DNA of 64,000 bases from Denitromonas iodatirespirans (lineage in GTDB: Bacteria; Pseudomonadota; Gammaproteobacteria; Burkholderiales; Rhodocyclaceae), in NCBI RefSeq assembly GCF_018524365.1, contig NZ_JAEKFT010000016.1, forward strand, positions 49,416 to 113,415, read 5' to 3'. Of this stretch, positions 57,885 to 64,000 are shown piece by piece (position 1 is the stretch's first letter; every line of letters begins with the position of its first letter). The translations under genes were made by a program, and so were the position numbers. The notes below the pieces were generated by a model. That model did not search any database. It was not told where the DNA came from and saw nothing but the letters and a program-made list of their open reading frames with translations.

Positions 57885-59996
57885 TTGAATCGCCGTTGCG
57901 TGTGCGACACGTTTTTTTGTCGCGTGCTTATGACTTTCGGCGCGCTTGCGTCGGTCCCCGGAGGTGCGCTTCACGCCAGTGACAGCGCCGCCTTCTTCGA
58001 CGACATTCCGCTGGTGCTGACCGCTTCGCGCCTGGCCCAGTCGCCCATGCTCGCGCCCGCACCGGTGACGCTGATCGATCGCGAGATGATCGAGGCCTCG
58101 GGCTTTACCGAGATCCACGACCTGCTGCGCCTGGTGCCCGGCTTCCAGGTGGCCGACTGGCCCGGCGGCTCGCCCACCGTGGCCAACCACGGCATCGGCG
58201 ACGCCTACGACCGGCGCATCAAGGTGATGATCGACGGGCGCACGGTCAACAACCCGATCTGGGGCGACACCCAGTGGGACAACCTCACCATCCGCATCGA
58301 CGACATCGAGCGCATCGAGGTGGTGCGCTCGGCCAACGGCGGGGCCTATGGCGCCAACGCCTTCCAGGGGGTTGTCAACATCATCACCCGTTCGCCGATG
58401 ACTGAAGACGGCTACAGCGTGATCTCGCGTTTTGGCGTGGACGGCTTTTACGACCACGGCGTGCGCGTCAACGGGCCCGCGGATTCGCCCGTGGCCTGGC
58501 GGCTGTCGGCATCGACCCGCAGCGCCACGACCTTCGAATCCTTTGTCCGCAGCAATGGCGAAAACGAGCTGCAGGAGGGGTTCTCGCGCGAGGCTCTGAA
58601 CCTGCAACTGGTCAGTCAGATCAATCCGCAGGACCGCCTCAGCCTGAACTTCGGTGTCAGCCAGGGCGTGGACACACGGGGCTACCCGGAGATGGGTACG
58701 CGACTGCGTAACTTCCAGCTCGACCCGGTGCAGGATGGCGACATCCGCAACCAGACGGTGCATGCCGCCTGGACACGCAGCTACAGCACCACCTCCGAGC
58801 TGTCGCTGCAGTACTTCTACCAGGGCCAGCAGGCGCGCCGGGCGTGGGAGATCGATGTCCGCGGCCTCGGTGAAGGCCGCGACGGCACCATCCATGCCGA
58901 CCGCGACATCGACGTCAGCGCCCACAACCTCGAAGCGCAGTTGAGCGGTCAGATCCTGCCGTCGGTGCAGGCCCTGATCGGCGCCGGCGTGCGCCACGAG
59001 CGGGTGCGCTCGGCCGCCTATTTCGACACCGATGCGGCGCTCACCGCCACCTACTGGCAGACCTTCGGCAACCTCACCTGGCAGGCCACCGATGCGCTGG
59101 CGCTCAACCTGGGCGGCACCTACGAGCACCACGACTACAGCGGCAAGCTGTTCTCGCCGCGCCTGGCGCTCAACCTGGCCGTGAGCCCCGATGCCGCGCT
59201 GCGCGTGTCGGCCGGCAAGGCCTATCGGGCACCTTCGCTGATCGAGTCCCACGGCCTCGAAACGCTGCGCGAAGACGGCGCGGTGGTGCAGATCGGCTAC
59301 AACGCCGCGCAGCCGGTGGACCCGGAAGAGATGCGCTTTTTCGAGATCGGCTTGGTCGCCCGGCCGATGAAAGGGCTGGCGGTCGATGTGCGCGTCTTCC
59401 GAGAAGCCTACTCGGGCTATCTCGACAGCCAGAGCTGTCGGCTGCCGACGGCGGCCGTGCCGGTGCCCTCCAAGGAGCGCTGCAGCGATGTCGGCGTCTT
59501 CCCGCCGGCAGACTGGTCGGCCGCCAACGCGCTGACGTATCAAAGCGCCAAGACCAAGCGCTTCCTCAACCTCGGCAGCTTCGTCGCCAAGGGCGGCGAA
59601 TACACCGTCGACTGGCGCAAGCAGGGCTGGGGGCGGGTCGTGTTCTCGCAGGCCTACATCACCCTCAACGCCAGCGACGACCTGGTCGACCGCGACATCG
59701 AACTGAGTGCCCCGCAGGCGACCACCTCGCTGCTGTTCATCAAGGAACTGCCCGAGCGCTGGCGCGCCAGCCTCGGCTACTACCACAACGACGACATGTA
59801 CTGGCTCAACCAGGGCGACCGCGTGCCGAATCGTGACCGCATCGACCTGCGCCTCGCCAAACGCTTCGGTCCGCCGGGGGCCGAGAACGAATTCGCGCTG
59901 GTGATGCAGAACCTGGGCGAGATTTACACCGAGTTCCACGAAGGCCGCTATCGCCACGAGCCGTTGATCTACGCCAGCCTGCGGCTGGTGTGGTGA
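57885..59996 (+). CDS. TonB-dependent outer-membrane receptor
   Basis: The 703-residue protein has a signal region, a plug domain (VTLIDREMIEASGFTEIHDL ... IERIEVVRSANGGAYGANAF and NIITRSP) and a 22-strand-type barrel ending LIYASLRLVW. It is of the BtuB/colicin-I-receptor class; the ligand is unknown. TTG at 57885 is 5 bases after GGGAGG and gives the full N-terminus; an ATG at 57930 is the alternative. No TonB box is obvious near the N-terminus. Confidence 0.88.
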   Translation: MNRRCVCDTFFCRVLMTFGALASVPGGALHASDSAAFFDDIPLVLTASRLAQSPMLAPAPVTLIDREMIEASGFTEIHDLLRLVPGFQVADWPGGSPTVANHGIGDAYDRRIKVMIDGRTVNNPIWGDTQWDNLTIRIDDIERIEVVRSANGGAYGANAFQGVVNIITRSPMTEDGYSVISRFGVDGFYDHGVRVNGPADSPVAWRLSASTRSATTFESFVRSNGENELQEGFSREALNLQLVSQINPQDRLSLNFGVSQGVDTRGYPEMGTRLRNFQLDPVQDGDIRNQTVHAAWTRSYSTTSELSLQYFYQGQQARRAWEIDVRGLGEGRDGTIHADRDIDVSAHNLEAQLSGQILPSVQALIGAGVRHERVRSAAYFDTDAALTATYWQTFGNLTWQATDALALNLGGTYEHHDYSGKLFSPRLALNLAVSPDAALRVSAGKAYRAPSLIESHGLETLREDGAVVQIGYNAAQPVDPEEMRFFEIGLVARPMKGLAVDVRVFREAYSGYLDSQSCRLPTAAVPVPSKERCSDVGVFPPADWSAANALTYQSAKTKRFLNLGSFVAKGGEYTVDWRKQGWGRVVFSQAYITLNASDDLVDRDIELSAPQATTSLLFIKELPERWRASLGYYHNDDMYWLNQGDRVPNRDRIDLRLAKRFGPPGAENEFALVMQNLGEIYTEFHEGRYRHEPLIYASLRLVW

Positions 59997-60003
59997 GGGC
60001 GTT

Positions 60004-60035
60004 GGCGCGCGCCGGCCGCCGGGTCGGCGCGCGCC
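60004..60035. terminator. Bidirectional hairpin between receptor and SDR genes
   Basis: GGCGCGCGCC occurs at 60004-60013 and 60026-60035. Because it is its own inverse complement, the two copies pair around a 12-base loop. It sits between two convergent genes without T-runs, a plausible transcription barrier. Confidence 0.45.
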
Positions 60036-60039
60036 ACGC

Positions 60040-60804
60040 TCAGCCGCGGAACACCGACACCCCGCCATCCACAAACATCGCCGAGCCGGTGACGAAGGCC
60101 GCCGCGTCGGAGGCCAGGTACAGCGCCGCCGAGGCGACCTCCCCCGGCTGCGCCAGCCGGCCCAGCGCATGCAAGCCGGTCATCTGCGCCAGCGCCTCGG
60201 GCGAATTGGCCACCGTCCGCCCCATCGGCGTGTCCGTGCCGCCGGGCAGGATCGCGTTGGCGCGGATCGCGTCAGGGCCGCACTCCACTGCCAGCGCCTT
60301 CACCAGGCCCACCAGCCCGGCCTTGCTCGCCGCATAGGCCGCCATGCCCGCGAACGCCGTCGTGCTGCCCACCACCGACGAGGTAAAGATCAGTGCGCCA
60401 CCCCCGCGCCGCCGCATCGCCGGGATCTGCGCCCGCGCCGCGTAGAAGGCGCTCGACAGGTTCACCGCCAGCGTCTCGTGCCAGCCGGCCAGCGGCAGCT
60501 CAGGCGTCGGCCCCATGGCGCCCAGTGTGCCCGCGTTGTTGAAGGCGATGTCCAGCCCGCCGAAGCGGTCCACCGTGGCATCCACCAGATGCTGCGCAAA
60601 CGCCGCGTCCGCCGCCTCGCCGGCCAGCGCATACGCCGTGCCGCCGGCCGCGCCGATCTCGTCCACCAGCGCGTCCAGCGCATCGATCCGCCGCGCCGTC
60701 ACCACCACCCGCGCACCGGCCCCGGCAAACGCCAGCGCCGCCGCCCGGCCAATGCCCGAACTGGCGCCCGTCACAATCGCGATCTTGTCCTGTAGCGAAA
60801 ACAT
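60040..60804 (-). CDS. SDR-family oxidoreductase
   Basis: The 254-residue protein is a classical short-chain dehydrogenase: cofactor motif TGASSGIGRAAAL, NNAG, catalytic Ser (FTSSVVGS) and Tyr-x3-Lys (AAYAASKAGL). The Arg after VVVTAR suggests NADP(H). The substrate is unknown. The ATG at 60804 has AGGGAC upstream; longer frames are not supported by a ribosome site. Confidence 0.88.
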   Translation of the reverse strand: MFSLQDKIAIVTGASSGIGRAAALAFAGAGARVVVTARRIDALDALVDEIGAAGGTAYALAGEAADAAFAQHLVDATVDRFGGLDIAFNNAGTLGAMGPTPELPLAGWHETLAVNLSSAFYAARAQIPAMRRRGGGALIFTSSVVGSTTAFAGMAAYAASKAGLVGLVKALAVECGPDAIRANAILPGGTDTPMGRTVANSPEALAQMTGLHALGRLAQPGEVASAALYLASDAAAFVTGSAMFVDGGVSVFRG

Positions 60805-60943
60805 GATGTGTCCCTGCTGTGTTGAGGAAGCATCAGTCTGCGGCGCTGGCTGGTGGGAGGTACGTGCTTGGCGGACCTGGAATTGAGGCGGCACTGTAAG
60901 GTCGAGGGCGGCCGGACGGTCTCATAGGGCAAGGAGAACGCCC

Positions 60944-61606
60944 ATGTCGAACCCACGAATCCGCAAGCTCCGTCTGGCCCTCGGCCTGACGCTTGCTCTC
61001 GGCCTTTCCGCCGCCGCCCACGCCCGCGACATCCAGTCCATGGTGGTGGCCGGCGGCTGCTTCTGGTGTGTCGAATCCGACTTCGAGTCCGTGCCCGGCG
61101 TGGTCGAAGCCGTGTCCGGCTACACCGGCGGCCACACCGACAACCCCACCTACAAACAGGTCACCGGTGGCACCACCGGTCACTACGAAGCGGTCAAGAT
61201 CAGCTACGACGCCGACGTGGTCGGCTACCAGCGGCTCATCCACCTGTTCTTCCGCTCCATCGACCCCACAGACCCTGGCGGCCAGTTCTGCGACCGCGGC
61301 AGCAGCTACCGCACCGCCATCTTCGTCGCCAACGACGAACAGCGCGCCATCGCCAAGGCCGAGCTCGACGCCGCCCAGAAAGAACTCGGTAAGCCCATCG
61401 TCACCCCTATCCTCGACGCAGCGCCCTTCACCGTCGCCGAGGACTACCACCAGGACTATTACAAGGGCGGCGGCTGGGTATTCACCCGCCGCGGCCCCAA
61501 ATCACAGGTGGACGCCTACAACTTCTACCGCGAAAGCTGCGGCCGCGATGCGCGGGTGATGCAGTTGTGGGGGGCGGATGCGCCGTTTGTGCATCACGGG
61601 AAGTAG
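60944..61606 (+). CDS. msrA: Peptide-methionine (S)-S-oxide reductase MsrA, exported
   Basis: The 220-residue enzyme reduces methionine-S-sulfoxide in proteins. The catalytic motif is GGCFWCVE (Cys39). It contains [15 protein letters not shown] and the [20 protein letters not shown] block. An N-terminal signal peptide ([19 protein letters not shown]) means it works in the periplasm, unlike most MsrA. It is divergent from the SDR gene. Confidence 0.93.
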   Translation: MSNPRIRKLRLALGLTLALGLSAAAHARDIQSMVVAGGCFWCVESDFESVPGVVEAVSGYTGGHTDNPTYKQVTGGTTGHYEAVKISYDADVVGYQRLIHLFFRSIDPTDPGGQFCDRGSSYRTAIFVANDEQRAIAKAELDAAQKELGKPIVTPILDAAPFTVAEDYHQDYYKGGGWVFTRRGPKSQVDAYNFYRESCGRDARVMQLWGADAPFVHHGK

Positions 61607-61618
61607 GGTTGTGATGAT

Positions 61619-61746
61619 GTAGCCCGGATGCAGGCCGAAGGCCGGAATCCGGGATCGGCGGCCGAGCAGGCAAGGATGTCAGGAATCGACGCACGGTGGC
61701 GAAGCAACCGGTGATCCCGGATTCCGCTGCGCTGCATCCGGGCTAC
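61619..61746. repeat. REP pair adjoining the RAYT gene (downstream side)
   Basis: GTAGCCCGGATGCAGGCCGA (61619) and the inverse arm GCGCTGCATCCGGGCTAC (to 61746), with GGAATCCGGGAT inner arms. The final foot overlaps the stop codon of the transposase gene. Confidence 0.9.
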
Positions 61747-62258
61747 GGGCCGTGCCCGATTTTGTCAGTGCCCCAGTCGGCCAAGAGGCGACCGTCGGCA
61801 ATGTAGCGATGGATCGACGAATGCGGCCAGTCGGTCGGCCGCTTAACCAGCCCGTGTTTCACCGGATTGAAGTGGATGTAGTCCACATGGCGGCGCAGAT
61901 CGTCTTCATCCCGGAGGGTGTGCTCCCAGAAGCGGGTCTGCCACAGCATGGCCTCGCCGCGTGCGTTCTCGGCAATCGCGCGACCGCGCTTTCGAAGGCC
62001 GCGTACAAACTCCGATTTGATCGCCCGCCACCGCCCGGAATAATCGGTGTCGCCGTCGGGGAGCGTCATCACCGCATGCAGATGGTCGGGCAGCACCACC
62101 ATTGCATCCAGCGTGAACGGGCGCGCGGCCATGGTGCGCACGAACGCCGCGCGCAATCCATCGATCTCGCGCACCAGCGTATCCACCCGACGATCGCGAA
62201 GCGTCACCGTAAAGAAAAACGACCCGCCCGGAACGTAGTTACGACGATACAGAACCAT
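61743..62258 (-). CDS. REP-associated tyrosine transposase (RAYT)
   Basis: The 171-residue Y1 transposase begins LYRRNYVPGGSFFFTVTLRD and has the metal-binding His-Leu-His (DHLHAVMTLP) and catalytic Tyr in HVDYIHFNPVKHGLV, the hallmark of the RAYT class. Such proteins bind and cut REP hairpins at a GTAG foot. It is flanked on both sides by REP pairs of the CCCGGATG type, the likely substrate. Its TAG stop is part of a REP. Confidence 0.93.
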   Translation of the reverse strand: MVLYRRNYVPGGSFFFTVTLRDRRVDTLVREIDGLRAAFVRTMAARPFTLDAMVVLPDHLHAVMTLPDGDTDYSGRWRAIKSEFVRGLRKRGRAIAENARGEAMLWQTRFWEHTLRDEDDLRRHVDYIHFNPVKHGLVKRPTDWPHSSIHRYIADGRLLADWGTDKIGHGP

Positions 62259-62308
62259 CGCGAAAGCATAGCCGCAGCCCCGAAAATATCAATATGGAAT
62301 ATTTTTGC

Positions 62309-62418
62309 GTAGCCCGGATGCAGGCCAAAGGCTGGAATCCGGGATGGGCGGTGGTGGGGGCACGGCTTCCTCCGACAAGCGGTGTTTCCCGGATTTCGCT
62401 GTGCTGCATCCGGGCTAC
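62309..62418. repeat. REP pair adjoining the RAYT gene (upstream side)
   Basis: GTAGCCCGGATGCAGGCCAA (62309) and the inverse arm GTGCTGCATCCGGGCTAC (to 62418). It is nearly the same as the element at 61619 and in the same orientation, so the RAYT gene is framed by two copies. Confidence 0.9.
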
Positions 62419-62430
62419 GTTTGCTCCCGT

Positions 62431-62838
62431 TCAGCCCGCCGGCATCGCGCTCATATCCATCCACATCGCCTCCCACACGTGACCGTCCGGGTCCGCCAGA
62501 TTGCGGTTGTACATGAAGCCGAGATCCTGCTTCGGATTGATGTCTGCCGTACCGCCGTTGGCCGCCGCCGCTGCGTTCATGGCGTCTACCGCCTCCCGAC
62601 TGTCGCAGGAGATCGCGAGCATTACCTCGCTTGAGCTCGCCGGCGGAATCGGGCGCTGGGTGAACGTGCGCCATTTCTCGTGCGTGAGCAGCATGACGTT
62701 GATCGTCTCACTCCACACCATGCAGGCGGCGGTCTCGTCGGTGAATTGCGGGTTGTTCTTGAAGCCGAGTGCCGTGTAGAAGGCCATTGCCGCGGCAAGG
62801 TCGGTGACGGGCAGATTTACGAAGATCATCCGGGTCAT
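62431..62838 (-). CDS. VOC-family (glyoxalase/bleomycin-resistance-like) protein
   Basis: The 135-residue protein MTRMIFVNLPVTDLAAAMAF ... carries the usual FYTALGF turn and ends NRNLADPDGHVWEAMWMD, typical of the vicinal-oxygen-chelate PhnB-like group. The substrate is unknown. AGGAG lies before the ATG. Confidence 0.88.
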   Translation of the reverse strand: MTRMIFVNLPVTDLAAAMAFYTALGFKNNPQFTDETAACMVWSETINVMLLTHEKWRTFTQRPIPPASSSEVMLAISCDSREAVDAMNAAAAANGGTADINPKQDLGFMYNRNLADPDGHVWEAMWMDMSAMPAG

Positions 62839-63002
62839 GGTTCATGCTCCTGAGGGGTTGAACAAGCGGCAGCATCATGGGCTGCCGTCTTGTGGTCGAC
62901 CGGTGCGCCACGATTTCGACATGGCGGGGCATGTTTCTGACTGTGTCGAGCGTTGCGCCGCGTCCGTCGCCCGGTTGCGGCGAAGCGGAATGCGCTCGGC
63001 TA

Positions 63003-63545
63003 TCAGCCGCACCATTGCATTTCGCACGGCACGCCATCGTGGTTGCCATCCATTTTCACGTTCGGGCAATTGCGCAAAAAGAAGGTCGCCTCTTCGCAAG
63101 ACGTCATCTGCGAGCAGTGCGTTCGACCATCGCAATGGAATCTTGCCGGCGCGGCGGGCGTATCCGTTGTGGCGATAGGTTCCGGCGCCGCCGAAAACGA
63201 GCCGTCGTAACGGCTAAAGGCCTTGTAGCCATACGCGCCGATGGCAATCACCAGCATCAGCGGGATCAGCTTCCCGAACAGGCCCGGCCGCCCATGCCCG
63301 CGCGTGGCTTCACGCGAGGTCCGGCGCACGGGCGCGCGATCCGGACAGCGGACATTGACGGCGCGGGGTTTGCCGTCCTTGCTGAAATCCGTCTCGAAGC
63401 TCACCCGCTCGCCAATGTTCGGGCGATCGCCATCGCGCGGGAATTCCGATATATGGATAAAGACGTCCGGCCCGCCTTCGTTCGGGGTAATGAACCCGAA
63501 GCCGCGGTCGTCATTCCATTTGCTCAGCTTGCCTTCGGTGCGCAT
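63003..63545 (-). CDS. Cold-shock domain protein with membrane helix and excalibur domain
   Basis: The 180-residue protein has an N-terminal cold-shock domain (EGKLSKWNDDRGFGFITPNE, DVFIHISEF), a basic linker, one membrane helix (FGKLIPLMLVIAIGAYGY, about 90-107) and a C-terminal excalibur domain with Cys residues and DGNHDGVPCEMQWC, a calcium-binding loop. It joins a cytosolic nucleic-acid-binding domain to a likely periplasmic domain. The role is unknown. Confidence 0.85.
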   Translation of the reverse strand: MRTEGKLSKWNDDRGFGFITPNEGGPDVFIHISEFPRDGDRPNIGERVSFETDFSKDGKPRAVNVRCPDRAPVRRTSREATRGHGRPGLFGKLIPLMLVIAIGAYGYKAFSRYDGSFSAAPEPIATTDTPAAPARFHCDGRTHCSQMTSCEEATFFLRNCPNVKMDGNHDGVPCEMQWCG

Positions 63546-63571
63546 GGGGAAGGATTTGTCCGTTGGGTGGG

Positions 63572-63646
63572 GGGAGGGCGGATAAGCGAAGCGTCTTCTG
63601 CCGGGTGGCGTTCATGGAGGCGGGTATTCGGCGGATGACGCTGCGC
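63572..63646. repeat. REP element truncated by the IS256-family insertion
   Basis: The first arm, GGCGGATAAGCGAAGCGTC, starts near 63577 with a foot mutated to GGAG. The second arm, GGCGGATGACGCTGCGC, stops at about 63646 where the IS end begins, instead of running on to the expected CTTATCCGCC and CTAC. Confidence 0.6.
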
Positions 63647-64000
63647 GGGAGTGTCAGAATTTCTGTGTGTGAGGCGCTCTGAATTGCTTCCTGAGTTGGA
63701 AACGCGGTTTTCATTTTAGGCGATGATCCGTGAAGCGGTCCTCGTAGAGGATCGCGAACTGATTCATTGCCGCCTTCCAGTCCTTGGCTGCCCGTCCCCA
63801 GTCGGCCGTGATGTTGCGCAGGGCCAGCCAGATGAGCTTGGTGGCCGCCTCGTCGCTCGGAAAGTGCCCGCGTGTCTTGATGATCTTGCGCAGCCGGGCG
63901 TTGATGCTCTCGATCGCGTTGGTGGTGTAGATCACACGGCGGATCGGTGAGGGAAAGGCGAAGAACGGAATCACCCGATCCCACGCTCGGCGCCAGGCAG
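63647..64000 (-). mobile_element. IS256-family insertion sequence, one end (runs off the window)
   Basis: The terminal sequence GGGAGTGTCAGAATTTCTGT at 63647-63666 resembles IS256-family ends, which commonly hold a TTTCTGTGT-type block. The transposase gene fills the rest. The other end is outside the window. Confidence 0.7.
63711..64000 (-). CDS. IS256-family transposase, C-terminal part
   Basis: The frame is open from the window edge (AWRRAWDRVIPFFAFPSPIR) through YTTNAIESINARLRKIIKTR and GHFPSDEAATKLIWLALRNI to the TGA at 63711-63713. The NAIES region contains the conserved Glu of the DDE triad of mutator-type transposases. The N-terminal part lies beyond 64000. An internal GTG start near 63974 would give an artificially short protein. 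Confidence 0.92.
   Translation of the reverse strand, partial: AWRRAWDRVIPFFAFPSPIRRVIYTTNAIESINARLRKIIKTRGHFPSDEAATKLIWLALRNITADWGRAAKDWKAAMNQFAILYEDRFTDHRLK

Noticed and set aside
57219..60170. 983-codon minus-strand frame opposite the TonB receptor gene
   Set aside because: It mirrors the receptor gene, has no recognisable domain and runs through three plus-strand genes.

Overview
The window comes from a high-G+C Gram-negative bacterium. The gene set (pqqABCDE, YceI lipoprotein, TonB receptor, type I secretion of a giant RTX protein, polar amino-acid-type ABC transporter, LolD/FtsX-type exporter, REP/RAYT elements) and the codon use suggest a betaproteobacterium, perhaps of the Azoarcus/Thauera type. 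That placement is inferred from gene content; there is no rRNA, tRNA or CRISPR in the window. Low-G+C islands stand out around 6.56-7.9 kb and, more weakly, 39.5-41.4 kb.

Layout. 0-2.7 kb: the start of a minus-strand lipoprotein, then an NfeD/slipin pair. 3.0-15.1 kb: a type I secretion unit (ABC ATPase, HlyD-type adaptor), AT-rich genes for small membrane proteins, and a 2417-residue RTX protein with nine tandem modules. 15.4-25.7 kb: housekeeping genes, namely a Lon-like protease, a spermidine-synthase-like protein, MgtE, and an asparagine/aspartate unit (ansA, aspA, AGCS symporter) divergent from an HTH regulator. 26.0-38.75 kb: an unusual co-directional block with many start/stop overlaps. 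It holds a ferritin-like diiron protein resembling aldehyde-deformylating oxygenase, a CSC-motif permease, a CC-motif thioredoxin-like protein, an extended SDR resembling acyl reductases, a four-gene amino-acid-type ABC importer (binding protein frameshifted in a C8 tract), an OsmC-like protein, and a LolD/FtsX/LolA-like/beta-barrel export set. It ends tail-to-tail with a LuxR-type regulator. This is the best candidate for an undescribed system. Cysteine pairs recur in several of its unrelated proteins, which points to thiol or metalloid chemistry. The diiron-plus-reductase pair alternatively recalls acyl-to-hydrocarbon conversion.

39.6-41.2 kb: an HTH-ImmA/DUF4411 (PIN-like) toxin-antitoxin-type pair. 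41.4-42.4 kb: an amidase overlapping a Cys-rich lipoprotein, possibly effector and immunity. 42.6-48.2 kb: a haem-binding ethylbenzene-dehydrogenase-like protein, a DMT transporter, a TetR/YciI pair, tag and a proline iminopeptidase. 48.4-51.7 kb: pqqA-E. 51.8-61.6 kb: YceI, an Na+/H+ antiporter, a DASS transporter, a second CSC permease with its thioredoxin-like partner, a TonB receptor, an SDR and an exported MsrA. 61.6-64 kb: a RAYT transposase flanked by REPs, a VOC protein, a cold-shock/excalibur protein, and an IS256-family element that appears to have inserted into a REP.

A theme across the window is a family of REP hairpins with a GTAG foot. Their TAG supplies the stop codon of at least six genes, including the RAYT gene itself.
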